Part shown: positions 47,828-59,055 of the stretch, in pieces
How the letters are laid out: every line of letters begins with the position of its first letter
Position numbering within the stretch: position 1 is the first letter of the stretch
Source of the DNA: Dromiciops gliroides
Taxonomy: Eukaryota > Chordata > Mammalia > Microbiotheria > Microbiotheriidae
Length of the DNA: 64,000 bases
Reading direction: 5' to 3'
Assembly: GCF_019393635.1 (NCBI RefSeq)
Contig: NC_057861.1
Span: 56,247,532-56,311,531 of the forward strand
Translations under genes and position numbers: made by a program
Notes under the pieces: generated by a model
Told to the model about the DNA's origin: nothing
What the model saw: only the letters and a program-made list of their open reading frames with translations
Database searches by the model: none

Positions 47828-47998
47828 AGGGGCAGCTAGGTGGCACAGTGGATAGAGCACCAGCCCTGGAGTCAGGAGGACCTGAGTTCAAATCCAGCTT
47901 AGACATGTGATACTTGCTAGCCGTGGGACCCTGGGCAAGTCACTTAACTCTCACTGCCCTGCAAAATAAATGAATGAATGAATGAACAAATGAACAAC
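47828..47998 (+). repeat. Marsupial SINE, right arm of an inverted SINE pair
   Basis: 'aggggcagctaggtggcaca' to 'ctctcactgccctgc', with a tail of (AATG)n and related short repeats. Confidence 0.93.
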
Positions 47999-48215
47999 TA
48001 GACAGATAGATTAAATAAAGGAAAATCACTTTGGCTGCTGAATGGAGTGGAATGGGGAGAGACTTAAGGCAGGCAGACCCACTGCCAGGTTATTGCAACA
48101 ATCCACATGTGGGATGATGAGGGTCTGCCCCAGAAGGGTAGCAGTATCATAGGGGACAAGGGATGTTGCAAAGGTGAAGTTGACAGGCCTCCGCAACAGC
48201 TTGGCTATGAGGTGG

Positions 48216-48621
48216 TGTTCCGTCAAGGAAACATTTTGTTTCTTGAGGAACAACAGGGGGGACTGTAACGATTGGAATAACGCCACCTGCTGGATACTTA
48301 CTGTAGAAGAGTTCTGCCCATGAAGCGAAGGTCTCTGAGGGCAAGACCAGGCATCAGGAAGTGACGCAGACTAGTGGGAGGAGGAAGGAAGAGACTGGCG
48401 CTCAGTCTCTTTCTTTTTCCTGAGGACGCTGGCGGAGAAGGGAGCTAGAAATGTGCTCTCCCTTTAATAGATAGGAATCTAGGCCTTTCTCTCTCTCTTT
48501 ACCAAATTCTTATTCTCCTTAATAAATGCTTAAAAACCTAACTCTTGCTAAAGCTTATAATTTATTGGTGACCACTCATTAGATATTTTAGACAGACTAG
48601 CTAGAATTTTAGCCCTTAACA
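48216..48621. mobile_element. Solo LTR of an endogenous retrovirus (fossil)
   Basis: A 406-bp segment with TG...CA ends lies in the antisense L2 and is flanked by a 4-bp duplication, GTGG (48212-48215 and 48622-48625). Removing it restores the L2 reading seen in the copy at 15.4 kb. AATAAA at 48521 on the plus strand suggests plus orientation. A 4-bp duplication fits gamma-like (ERV1) elements; the family is not identified. No internal region is present, so it is a solo LTR. It is younger than the L2 that hosts it. Confidence 0.8.
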
Positions 48622-49267
48622 GTGGGGGTGGTGAGAGAGAGTGAGGAGCCCAGAATGACACCAAGGTTTCAAGTCTGAGGGACAGGGATTGATGGTGATG
48701 CCTTCTAACCTTCATAGGGAAGTTAGGTTTAGGGGAAAAGAGAATGAGTTCAGCTTGGGGCATGTTGAGTCTAAGCTGTCTGCTGGACATCCAGATGTTG
48801 CAGTGTCTGAAAGGCAGTCAGAGATGTGAGACCAGAGATCAACAGAGAGGTTAGGGCAGGAGAGGTAGCTTTGAGAATCAACAGTATAAAGATTATAATT
48901 AATCCATAGGAACTGATAAAATGACTAAGTAGACTATGAGGGAGAAGACAGGCCAGGATAGAAACCTGTGGGACACCTATGGTTAGAGGGTGTGATCTGG
49001 AGGAGGATCCAACAAAGGAGACCAAGAAGAAGAAGAGGTCAGCAAGGAGGAAGGAGAACCAGGAAAGACCAGTATCTGGAAAATCTGTGGAGAAGAGAGT
49101 TTCAGGGAAAAGAAGATGACTAACAGGGTCAAAGGCTACAGAGAAGAGGTCAGGAATGAGGAGGAAGAGATGGCCATTGGATTTGGCCATTAGGAAAAAA
49201 AAAAAAGAGCAATTTGGGTGGAATGATTGGAAGCTGGATCGTAGGGGGTTGAGAAAAGAATGGGAGG

Positions 49268-49408
49268 GGGCAGCTAGGTGGCACAGTGGATAAAGCACTG
49301 GCCTTGGATTCAGGAGGACCTGAGTTCAAATCCAGCCTCTGACACTTGATACCAACTGTGTGGCCTTGGGCAAGTCACTTAACCCTCATTGCCCTGAAAA
49401 AAAAAAGA
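49268..49408 (+). repeat. Marsupial SINE with 17-bp target duplication
   Basis: Flanked by 'gagaaaagaatgggagg' at 49251-49267 and 49409-49425. Confidence 0.95.
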
Positions 49409-49576
49409 GAGAAAAGAATGGGAGGAGAGAAAGCAGAGGTGTGCATTGTTGATGGCCTTCTCAAGGAGTTCAGCTACAAAGGGAGAAAGATGTAGGGAGA
49501 TACAGATATAGGATAGAGAAAGAGATGGAGGATGATGTTGGGGATAGATGCATCGAGTGAAGGTTCTTTGAGAATT

Positions 49577-49652
49577 AAGGAGGACCATCTGGCCTAAGAC
49601 ACTTGACATTTGCTAGCTGTGTGACCCTGGGCAAGTGACTTAACCCTCATTG

Positions 49653-49653
<1 letters not shown>
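49577..49653 (+). repeat. SINE fragment ending in a (GA)n tract
   Basis: Contains only the second half of the SINE ('cttgacatttgctagctgtg' to 'ccctcattgcc'). It is followed at once by a (GA)n repeat in place of poly(A). Confidence 0.85.

Positions 49654-49718
<65 letters not shown>
49654..49718. repeat. (GA)n microsatellite, about 32 units
   Basis: Uninterrupted 'ga' from 49654 to 49718. It begins exactly at the 3' end of the SINE fragment. Confidence 0.95.
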
Positions 49719-49723
<5 letters not shown>

Positions 49724-50094
49724 TAAGGAAGACCTAGGCATGTTTGTAGGCCGTAGAGAAGGGGCCAGTACACAGGGAGAGGGAGAATTAGAGTGGGGAT
49801 GTCAGACGGGCTGTCTATTGGAGGCAAGATGGAATGGATCGATTGTGTAGGTAGAGGGGTTTGCCTAAAGGTTTGGGGTTTCCTGCTCCTCAGGGTTGGA
49901 GGAGCAGGAAAAAAAAATGAGATGTTAGAAAGAGCACAGCCTGGGAGCCAGAAGACCTGGGCTTGGGTCCCAGATTGGCTCCTAACTAGTCAGAAGGTTT
50001 GGGGGTAAATCCCTTCCATCTCTCTAGAAAGCGCCCTCCCTCTCTAGACCTCAGGTTTCCCAAACATAAAATGAGGAAATTAGACTAGATGGGT

Positions 50095-50520
50095 TCTAAG
50101 ATCTCTCCCAGTGCTGACATTCTATGGTCTAAGGCTTTTCCCAGCTTGGAACTTCTGTGTTCTAAAGGGCTCTCCCAGCTCTGACATCCTATGTTCTAAG
50201 GACCTTCCCAGCTCTGACATACTGAGTTCTCAGAGCCCTCCCATCTCTGACATCCTGGGTTCTAAAGACCTCCCAGCTCTGACATCCTGGGTTCCAAGGA
50301 CCTTCCCAGCTCAGACATCCTGGGTTCTCAGGGCCCTCCCATCTCTGATATCCTGGGTTCTAAAGATCTCCCATCTCTGACATCCTGAGTTCTAAAGACC
50401 TCGCAGCTCTAACATCCTGGGTTCTAAGGACCTTCCCAGCTCAAACATCCTGGGTTCTCAGGGCTCTCCCAGCTCAGACATCCTGGGTTCTAAAGACCTC
50501 CCAGCTCTGACATTCACAGA
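50095..50520. repeat. Minisatellite of 32-33-bp units with a three-unit higher-order pattern
   Basis: About 13 tandem units beginning 'tcccagctctgacatcctg'. Unit ends fall into three classes ('taaagacc', 'aaggacct', 'ctcagggccc') that recur in order. This gives a higher-order repeat of about 98 bp. The motif is the same as in the MIDN intron array. Confidence 0.92.
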
Positions 50521-50770
50521 ATCCTTCTCTTCTCCAGGCATTATGTACTTCAAGAAGCTTTTCCGGACTTCCCTAACTTCTAGTGGCCTCCCTCTCAACC
50601 CAAGTTAAATATATTTGGAATTCTTTAGATTTATGCTGTATATATTGTAAATGTACTTGTCATCTCCTTGCGCCTCAAGGGTGGGATTACTTTAAACTTT
50701 GTCCCCAACACCTAGCACCATGCCCTGCACAGAGTAGGCTCTGAATACTTGCTCATTGATTGATTTTCTG
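50521..50770 (+). repeat. L2 3' end
   Basis: 'acttcaagaagcttttccgg' through 'aacacctagcaccatgccct' to 'cttgctcattgattgatt'. Confidence 0.8.
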
Positions 50771-51218
50771 GGTTAAGGTCCCCTTCTAGCCGAGACATGC
50801 TATCTTCTTTGGGCCCTCCCAGCTCTGACTTTCTATAGAGCTGGGAGGCAGGGAGAGGAACAGGGTGTTGGCCCTGGGCGGGCCTCACGCTGCCTTAGGT
50901 AGGCCCCAAGCTTGAGTGGGCCCAGGGCAGGGCCAGCTGGAGTGTGTGGGGAGGAGCCCGAGTCTGGCTCTCTCCTGCCCCAGGCTCCAGGGTCCTTCCT
51001 GGGAGCTGAGGCACAGGCCCCTCACAGCTGTGTCCCCTTTTTCTAGGGGGAGGGGGTGGTGGTGGGAGGGGCTGCTTTCTCTCTGGCAGGCAGAGGGCTG
51101 GGAAGCTCCCATCTAGGGTGGAGAGGGACGGAAAGACATGAGGTCACTGAAGGGACAATAGAATGTCAAAGCAAGACAGACCCTTAGAGATCATCTGCTT
51201 CCATCCCTCCCCTCCCCC
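50771..51218. other. Unassigned GC-rich sequence
   Basis: About 50835-51115 is free of recognisable repeats. I found no splice-bounded open frame. Confidence 0.4.
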
Positions 51219-51224
51219 CCATAT

Positions 51225-51230
<6 letters not shown>

Positions 51231-51263
<33 letters not shown>

Positions 51264-51398
51264 GTGAGGCAGTTGGGGTTAAGTGACTTTCCCAGGGTCA
51301 CACAGCTAGTAAGTGTTAAGTGTCTGAGGCCGGATTTGAACTCAGGTACTCCTGATTCCAGGGCCAGTGCTCTATCCACTGTGCCACCTAGCTGCCCC
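51231..51398 (-). repeat. Marsupial SINE with (AAAAC)n tail and target duplication
   Basis: Flanked by 'ccatatattttt' at 51219-51230 and 51400-51411. The tail reads (GTTTT)n on the plus strand. Confidence 0.94.
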
Positions 51399-51411
51399 CC
51401 CATATATTTTT

Positions 51412-53700
51412 TTTAACAGAAGCTGAGGCCCAGGATGTTCAATGATTGAGCCAGGCAAGGTCACACAGGTCGTAAGCATCAGCAAGTAGGATCTGAACTT
51501 GGGTGCTTTGTTCCCCAATCTGATATGACACCTAGAGGCCTGGCTACCCCGTCCACCCACAGACCCAAGGGTAGGAGGCACCAAAGATGCTACCCCTCCC
51601 CCCGCCAGGTTACAGAGGAGGAGGCTGTGGCCCATCGCCACCATCCGTCCAGCCAGCGACAGGCCCGAGCCGCCTCCATCAGAGTCCTTGGCCCAGTCAC
51701 CTGCCCCAGAGGGCAGGTATCTGTTTTTTAATGTCTCCAGCTGATCTTCCCCAGTGGCCTCTCTCTTCTGATTTCCCAACTCCATGGTGAAGGAGGGGCT
51801 GAGGTGGAATAGGCAGAGACAGAAGATGCCACCAGAGAGATGTACAAAGGACACCCAGACTCCAGCCCAGGACTCAGCGGGTAACCGGGGCTCTTTCCCT
51901 GTGGGAGGGAGGCAGGAGCACTAGCTTCAGGGATAGGGCTCTGTGAGTGTTTGGGTGTGGTGGGGGTGATGGGGAGCCCCCAAAGGTTTAGGCTCAGCAG
52001 GGCTGGATTCCAGAACCCCAGGTGAGCAGGGCTTGTGGGGACAGGGATGGGGAGCCAGAAGGGGCAGCCAGCAGGTGGGAGTCCCTGAATAGAGCTGATG
52101 GGAGCCCAGAGACAGACATGTCTGGACAGGATGGGCAGGGCAGGTGAGAGGGAGCCTGGCGGGCAGGTGAGGGAGAGGTAGGCTGGTGGGGCGGGCAAGG
52201 GGCCCACACCACTCCCCAGGGGCGGCCCCCAGTGGACTGCCCAGCCTGGCCCTGACCTGCCTGGCCTAGCCTGCCCCAGCAAGGCCTTCAGATACCAGCC
52301 AGGGAACATCCAAGGTGGAGTGGGAGCATGAGGGGCCGACGAGGATGGCCACTACTCTTTCCTGAAGCCATGGCTAGGGAAGATGGCTCAGAACACCCAC
52401 AAGCCCAGAAAGGCAAAACAAGGCACAGACCCAGAGTGTAGAGACTGTTTGGTGGAATGGAAAGTCGGCTTTAGAGTCCAGGAGCTGATTGGAATCCCCG
52501 TCCCCCAGCCTCGCTTTCCTCATCGGGACAGCGGGGGTAAAATCTCTGTTTGCCCCTCACTGGGTTGCTTGTGAGTTGAAACCCTGCATGCCCAGAGATT
52601 CTGGCAAACCTAAGAGTGCTCCATAAATGTCAGCTACTCCTATGATGACTGCAGACCCAGACATCCACATCTGCACCCCCAGACACATCTGCACCACCTT
52701 CCCTCCCCCTCCCCCAACGTGGCCTTGGATACTTAGCACACAGGCCCAGCAGTGCTAGCTCCCGATCCCTCCCACATCTGGCCAGCTCCCTGGCTCCAGG
52801 CACATTCCCACGGACACGTGCCCAGGAGCTCCCCGGAGGACCAGAGCCCAGGCCCCAGGCCGCCCCTGCCAGCGTCACCCGAACCCACCCTCACATCCAC
52901 ACCCACACCCCCTCCTCTCCCTCCGGGCCGGCTCAGGGCTGCAGGAGGGAGGGGGCACCCGGCCGCCTCCTGCAGGGAGCCCTCCCAGATAGGGATATTT
53001 CCCCATGCCCCACCCCTCCTCTCGGAGTCCAGGGGTCGCCCCTCCCACTAAACCAAGTAGGCTGGCCCGGGGACCCCGCCAAAGTTTGTGGCCCAGGCTG
53101 GAAGCCCGGTCCTCTCGTGGGTGGAGGGGTTAGAGGGGATGGCAGGGGAGGGGGTGGCTGCCGAGGACCCGCAGCCCAGGCCCCAGATCCTGGGCGGGGC
53201 TGGGGGGGGTCTTTTAAGGCCCTGGCTGTGGGCCCCTTCCCTCTCCCCTCCCCCTCCCCCTCCCCGCGTGCTCTGGGTGGCGCCTGCATCTCTTCATCCC
53301 CCTCCGCCCCCAGCCTGGGCGCACCCTGTCATTACACTCCGGCTTCCAGGCCCGCCCGGGCCGGGCCAAGCTGGGCAGGGGCTGCTCGCTCCGGGAGGGG
53401 GCGGTGGGAAGGGAAGGGAGGGGAGGACAGGGCAGGGGGCCCAGCCTAGCAAGACACAGCTTAGTGAAAAGAGAGGAGTGCTGGCCCGAGGATGAACCAA
53501 TCTGGGGGAGGGGCTGTGGAGCTACCGGTTCTATACGCGCTCCCCCGCCCCGCCAAGTCCCTGGCTCTAGGAAGCGGGCAGTGTGGTGCCCACGGGCCTA
53601 TGGTGGCGTTGGGACAGCTGACTTCTCAAACTCCCAGACGTGTGCTCTTAGGCAACTCCCCCTCCTCTCTGGACCTCCCAGGGCTCACACTCATACCATC
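51412..53700. other. GC-rich, mostly unassigned region
   Basis: An antisense MIR-like piece lies at about 51412-51500. The rest, including a moderately CpG-rich part at about 52730-53440, holds no recognised exon. Pro-rich open frames there have no domain. GGGATATTTCCCC at 52992-53004 is NF-kB-like. Confidence 0.4.
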
Positions 53701-55440
53701 GAGAACTGGAAAGGGACCCAAGTGACTGTCGGATCCCAAACCCTTCATTTTACACAGAGGCAGAGAGGGGAAGGAACTCCCCCGAATTCTCAGATTTCGA
53801 AGTAAGCAGCAGAGATGTGATTTGAGCCTTGGACTTTTGACCCGGGTGACCAATGCTTTTGTCCTACCTCACAGGGTTGTGAGAAAAGTACTTTGTAAAC
53901 ATAAGGAGCCCAAGCAACGCCAAGCCTTTCTTCAGAAGAATAATTGACATTGATATTTATAGAGCCTTCAGTGTTTGCAAAGTGTGTCATTATCCCCATC
54001 GTGCAGAGGGAAAGACTGAGGCTCAGAAAGGTTCGGTGAATTCCCCATGGATACATAAACCATTGTCAGAGGCAGTATGGGAACCCTGGTCCCTCCTAAA
54101 TTGAGATTAAGCCCATTTTCTGGGACCCCAAATGCATCCCTTATCATGAGCATTCCTTGGGGAAAGGCAGGTACCCAAGACTCTGGTGTCAGCCTCCCTT
54201 GTCTTGACAGAGGGGTACGTAGAGATGATGCTGGGGGACATGAGCCATAGACCCCTACTAAGAAGAGAATAGGGCCAGAATCAGAGGAAGTGGGCCTGGG
54301 GGATGGGATGGGATGGGGGGGTGGTGGCTGGAAGACTCCATTGGGGAAGACTGTCTAGAGATGCCTACCTCCCAGGGCCTGCCTTGGGCAGAAGTCTTTG
54401 GCTCTCTCTAACCAGGCAGCGAAAGGCCCCCCCCAAAGCCTGGGCTCATGGGTCATTGGATTTGTAGCTAGAAGGGACCATAAACTAGCTAGACCAACCC
54501 CCCATCTGACAGATAAACAAAGGGAGGGAGAAGCTTGCCAAAGATGGCAGTATCTCCGAGCTGGACGGGAAGAGACCATGTTATTTGAGCTCAGGAACTA
54601 GAATCTTGTCTGGGGAAGGATTTAATCTTTGCTCCCCTGGCTCAGTGTCCCTATTCACTGCAGGCTGCTGTTGTGTACCCGGTCAGAGGCTGGGTAGTCA
54701 TTCTGGGTCCTGCCTCATGGAGCATCCCACCCACTTCTGCGCCAGGGTCCTCACCCCAGCTGGCAAGGATGTCCCAGTCCCCTCCTGGGATGGCAGGCGC
54801 CCAGGCCTCTGTGGCTCCCTGGGTGAGGTCACCTCTCCCCAGAGGGAGGGGAGGGAAGGGCCTAGTCTGGGGCCAGCTAGGGCACTATCCCTCCTATCTC
54901 CCCCTTCACCCGCCACCCTGGGGCGGGGCCTCTGCCCTGGCAAAGTGACCTATTACCATGGCGACCGCCTGGCGTGCTGCCTCCCTGGGAACCTGGCCCA
55001 GGGCCACCTCATTCCTGCCAGGCTTAATAGACAGCCTTGCAGCCTGGCACTGTCACCTCTGTGGGAGGTGGGTGGCTGGGGGCAGGGGCCCCTCACCTCC
55101 AGGGCTCCAGTATACCCTCCACCTTCCCTCAGGGCTATCCAGAAGATCCTGAATCATCAACCCAAGTGAACACTCTTAGGATCTCAGCCTACAAAGAACC
55201 TAAGGGACCCACCGATCTGGGGCTGGGGCCCACCCTATAAGCCACCTGGTCCAATCTCCTGTACTGCTGGAGAAGGGCACCATCACAGGCAAGAAGTAGC
55301 TAAGGCAGGTTTTGAACCCATAGTCCACCTACCAATTCCACTTCTTGGGAATCTTGCCTCTTGGTTCCTCCAGATTCCTCTTTACCTTGTTTGTGGTGGG
55401 TGAAGCCCATGGCCCCCTTTCCAAAATCATGTATTTAAAA
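53701..55440. other. MIR remnants and unassigned sequence
   Basis: Antisense MIR pieces lie at about 53715-53850, 53945-54110, 54460-54560 and 55190-55325. About 54620-55150 is repeat-free and GC-rich. It contains GC box GGGGCGGGGCC at about 54919 and an X-box-like ATTACCATGGCGAC at 54952-54965. No coding exon recognised. Confidence 0.45.
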
Positions 55441-55451
55441 TACGTAACATT

Positions 55452-55592
55452 GGGGCAGCTGAGTGGTGAAGTGGAGAGAGCACCTTCCCAGATGTCAGGA
55501 AGACCCAAGTTCAAATCCTGCATCAGACACTTGACACTAGCTTTGTGACCCTGGGCAAGTCACAACCCAAACTGCCTCAAAAAAAAAAATTA
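55452..55592 (+). repeat. Marsupial SINE, diverged copy
   Basis: 'ggggcagctgagtggtgaag' to 'aaactgcctc' and A11. It is more diverged than most copies here. Confidence 0.88.
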
Positions 55593-57379
55593 AGTACGGA
55601 GGACTCCAAAGGAGACCGATTCTATAGAAATGCAGCTTTCAAGATATTTTAAAGAATAAGTCTGTGGACCCCCAGGTTAAGGATCCCTAAATATGAGGAA
55701 TTTTGTGATTATTTTTTTCTCCCTCTCTAAAGTAATCATTTGGTAGTTGGCACTGAATAAGTAAGTCCTGTCAATCCCAAATCTGGTGAGCTTTCCATGG
55801 TTATCTCTCTTCATACCATCCAGCACTACCGTCAGCCTGAAAATTCTAGAGGTGATGAAACTGAGGCCTGGCTCGGGAAAGTTCCAAGCCTAACGTCACA
55901 GAGCTACTGAAAGGCAGGGTCAGAATCTGTACTCGGTCCCCTGACTGCAAGTCCCAAGCTCTTTCCGCTGGGTAGTTGCAAGAGTGCTCGATTGCAGTTC
56001 AAACTGTTCCTTTGTACAGTTGAGGCAAAGTTACCCAAGGTCGGTGGCCCGGCCAAGACTCAAGAGAGAGTCTCCTCCTTGTCAAGGTGAGGGGACCATC
56101 CATCTGCGGAAAGCCTGGCTTTGCCCCTGCTCTTCCTCCCCCCCCCCTTCCACTTCCCCATCCAGGGGTCTTTGCTGAGCCTCCACAATGCACAGCCCCA
56201 GGGTGGGTGAGGGGATGCAGAGTAGCTGAAACCCATCCTCTCCCCTCCAGGTCAGCCACCCCCACACAGAACAATTAGGCATCAAGTGCTTGGCCTAGTG
56301 GCCTGCGTGGGCTGAGGATGTGGGCTCAGAGGCTGGAGCTTTTTTGGGTGGAGGAGGGACGAAATCTTCTCCTCTGGTGCCTGACATTCAAGACACACGT
56401 AGTAGGTGCTTTACAGGATTGTAATTCATGTGAGGGCAGAGCCTAGGGTAGGAGGCAGTCTCCTCTCACCTCCCAGTCGCCCAGGCTAATCTGCAGCCCC
56501 AGCCACTCCTGCTGGAACTCCCTTTGCCTCTGTCCTTTATTCCTCCTGGCCCAGAATGTTCCTTTCTTTGTAGTCCCAGGATTTAGCTGGGTGCCCGGCC
56601 TAGAGGCAGGTGCTTAGTACAATGCGGCTGACCAGCTGATTACTGCTCCCTCCCTGGCCTCCTCCCCGACCACAAAGGAGGGATCCTGACTTTGTGTGTG
56701 TGTGTGTGTGGGGGGGGTCAGGACCAGAGATTTCTCAGGAATTTTTTAAGGAAAATCCCTTTCGAGGGTGGTTACAGGCACCGACGATCTAAGGTGGCCG
56801 CTGGAACTGAACTCAGGTCTTCTCAGCGCTGGGGCTCCATTCATTCCACCACATGGGCCTTTCTAAACTTTGATTACACTAATAACAACAGGGACTGAGG
56901 TTTGCAAAGCACTTGACAGACATTTTACACCAACCCTCTGGGGGTAGATGTTGTGGCTCTTACAGAGCACCAGCCCATAGAAGACCCCTCCAAGCACCTT
57001 GCCCACCCATTCCTTCCGACCTCCGTAAGGACCCCAAAGCTGCACTTAAGCACTTGGCCCCTCTCCCACCTCTTCAACTTTTCCCTTGCCACTTGGTCTT
57101 TCCTGTTTGCTTATGGATACCCTGGTCTGCCCACTCGGACCCTCCCATCATCCCTTCCTCCTTCCTTTCTTCTTTCCTCCCTCCCTCCCTCCTTCCTTCC
57201 TTCCTTCCTTCCTTCCTGCCTCTGTCTTCCTTTTTTTTTTGGTCCTGGGGCATCACCCACTTATCAGTCTAGCCCCAGGACACTCTGGATGGTACAGTAG
57301 ATAGGGCTGGCCCCATTCCCTTACCTGGGCTGCTTCCCCCCTCCTGGGGTTCCCAAAGACTTGCCACACCTATGTCTTG
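55593..57379. other. Old repeats, a CCTT tract and unassigned sequence
   Basis: Antisense MIR-like piece at about 55840-55975, an L2 3'-end piece at about 56555-56645, a MIR-like piece at about 56885-56990 and (CCTT)n at about 57176-57220. Otherwise nothing recognised. Confidence 0.45.
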
Positions 57380-57973
57380 GTCCCCCCCCCCCCATTTAGT
57401 CAAACTACAGCCCGTGATTCCTAAAATCCATGGCTGCACAGGCCCAGCCTTCCCAGTAGCAGGGACTATAGGGCCTTGCCACTCCACCCACTTGGTCTCC
57501 CCAAGCTTTCTGCTGACCACTACCAGACACCATCCTCACTCCCTCCCCCCGACCATCACTGCTAAGCTTCCTGAGAAAGGTGGGATGCCCCTACTTTCTC
57601 ACTCACCAGGCTCTCCTTACCCCCTTGCAATCCAGCTGCTGGCCCACCTCCATCCCTCTGCTGAAACATCTTTCTTTACTGTCACCAATGGCCCTTCCTC
57701 TCTCCCGGATCTTCCTTGCAGCTTCTGACATGACTAGGCACTCTTCTTCCCTTTCTCTTTTTTTTTTTGGGGGGGGGCAATGAGGGTTAAGTGACTTGCC
57801 CAGGGTCACACAGCTAGTAAGTGTCAAGTGTTTGAGGCTGGATTTGAACTCAAGTACTCCTGAATGCAGGGTGGGTGCTTTATCCACTGCTCCACCTATC
57901 CTTCCCTTTCAAGGTTACAACCACAACACTCTTGGCTTTGCTCTCCTAAGCTGGCTTCTCATCCTCCTTCTTT
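57380..57973 (+). repeat. L2 LINE fragment (ORF2 region), split by a SINE
   Basis: 'tactgtcaccaatggccctt' and 'cttgcagcttctgacatga' correspond to the L2 reverse-transcriptase region. It continues after the SINE with 'ttggctttgctctcctaag'. Confidence 0.65.
57756..57900 (-). repeat. Marsupial SINE with 10-bp target duplication
   Basis: Flanked by 'cttccctttc' at 57746-57755 and 57901-57910. Confidence 0.94.
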
Positions 57974-58096
57974 TTTTAGGCAATTGGGGTTAAGTGACTT
58001 GCCCAGGGTCACACAGCTATTGTGAGGTGAGATTTGAACTCAGGTCCTCCCAACTTCAGGGCCAGTGTCCTATCCACTGTGCCATCTAACTGCCCC
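57970..58096 (-). repeat. Marsupial SINE, shortened
   Basis: 'ggcaattggggttaagtgac' to 'atctaactgcccc'. About 15 bp are missing around 'cacagctattgtgaggtg'. Confidence 0.9.
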
Positions 58097-58099
58097 TGA

Positions 58100-58245
58100 C
58101 AGGAACCTTAGTAGCAGAGTGGGGCAGAAAGAGTTCTAGCTCCAGAGTCAGGGTTTGGGTTCAAATCCTGCCTCTGATGTTTCCACCTATATGACCTTGA
58201 GCAAACGAATCTCCCTAGGTCTCTGGTTCTCAGACGTTCTCTGCT
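58100..58245 (+). repeat. MIR-like SINE remnant
   Basis: 'ctagctccagagtcagggtt', 'gggttcaaatcctgcctctg', 'atatgaccttgagc'. Confidence 0.6.
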
Positions 58246-58469
58246 TCCTGGGATCCCAAGGAAGATGGCTGGATGAGTTATTGGTGTGAGCTCCTTGAGA
58301 GGAGGGGTTGCTTAGATTCACCCATTGTCTTTGCAGCATAGGTGGATGAATGGTCCCTGGGCTCCATGACAGATTGCTAGAACCTCTTCCTCACTATTCC
58401 TGCTACCAAGTTGCCAGGTCCAAAACACGTGTGTACGTTTGTGTGTGAGATCTGTTCTGTCTTCCTTGT

Positions 58470-59055
58470 CTCTGAGTCAATTATTTACCAGGTCTTGGCT
58501 AACCCACCTCTGCACCATCTCCCCAAGTCTCTCTTCTTCATCAGTCATCTTTCCTCTGCAGAGGTGCAGCCCTATCCCCCCACCCTCTGTTCAAAATCCT
58601 TTCTTGGTTGGGGGCGGCTAGGTGACGCAGTGGATAGAGCGCCGACCCTGGATTCAGGAGGACCTGAGTTCAAATCTGGACTCAGACGCTTGATACTTAC
58701 TAGCTGTGTGACCCTGGGCAAGTCACTTAACCCCCATTGCCCCACAAAAAAAAAAATCCTTTCTTGCTTCATTGTCAAGTCCAAATTCCTCTCCCTGGCA
58801 TTCAATGCCCTCCACAAGCTGGTGCCTCTCCTCTGTCCCAGCCATGACTCACGGCACTGTTCTGAGAAACTACCTGCCCTTTTCACACTCACTGTCCTCT
58901 CTGGCCTCCATGTCTTTCCTACTCAGTACATTTTCCTGGAAGGGTCTCGCTGTGCATTATCACCAGTGAAATGCTTTCTTAGCATTTAAAGCCAGCATCC
59001 TCCTTGGAGCAGCCTGCCCAATCGTCCTGGCTTGGCACTTTTCTTTACTGTACTT
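58470..59055 (+). repeat. L2 LINE 3' part carrying a SINE
   Basis: 'tccaaattcctctccctggc', 'aatgccctccacaagctgg' and 'agcagcctgcccaatcgtc' in L2 order. Confidence 0.7.
58607..58752 (+). repeat. Marsupial SINE with 14-bp target duplication
   Basis: Flanked by 'aaaatcctttcttg' at 58593-58606 and 58753-58766. The duplication starts with AAAA after 'gttc', as expected of L1-type target priming. Confidence 0.96.

Larger units (their letters stand above)
47115..49870 (-). repeat. L2 LINE, antisense, long copy carrying five insertions
   Basis: Runs from the complement of the 3' UTR ('ctcaaggagcttacaataaa') to ORF2. On the minus strand about 48780-49200 encodes reverse-transcriptase-like SSSRSHPLTIGVPQVS and SHFISSYGL, as in L2/CR1 elements, with stops and shifts. 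Inserted in it are SINEs at 47644-47797, 47828-47998 and 49268-49408, a solo LTR at 48216-48621 and a SINE scrap with a (GA)n tract at 49577-49718. About 2 kb of L2 itself remains. Confidence 0.85.

Noticed and set aside
48771-49298. 175-codon minus frame with reverse-transcriptase-like residues as a live gene
   Set aside because: It is a decayed part of an antisense L2 that runs on into a SINE. It is not a host gene.
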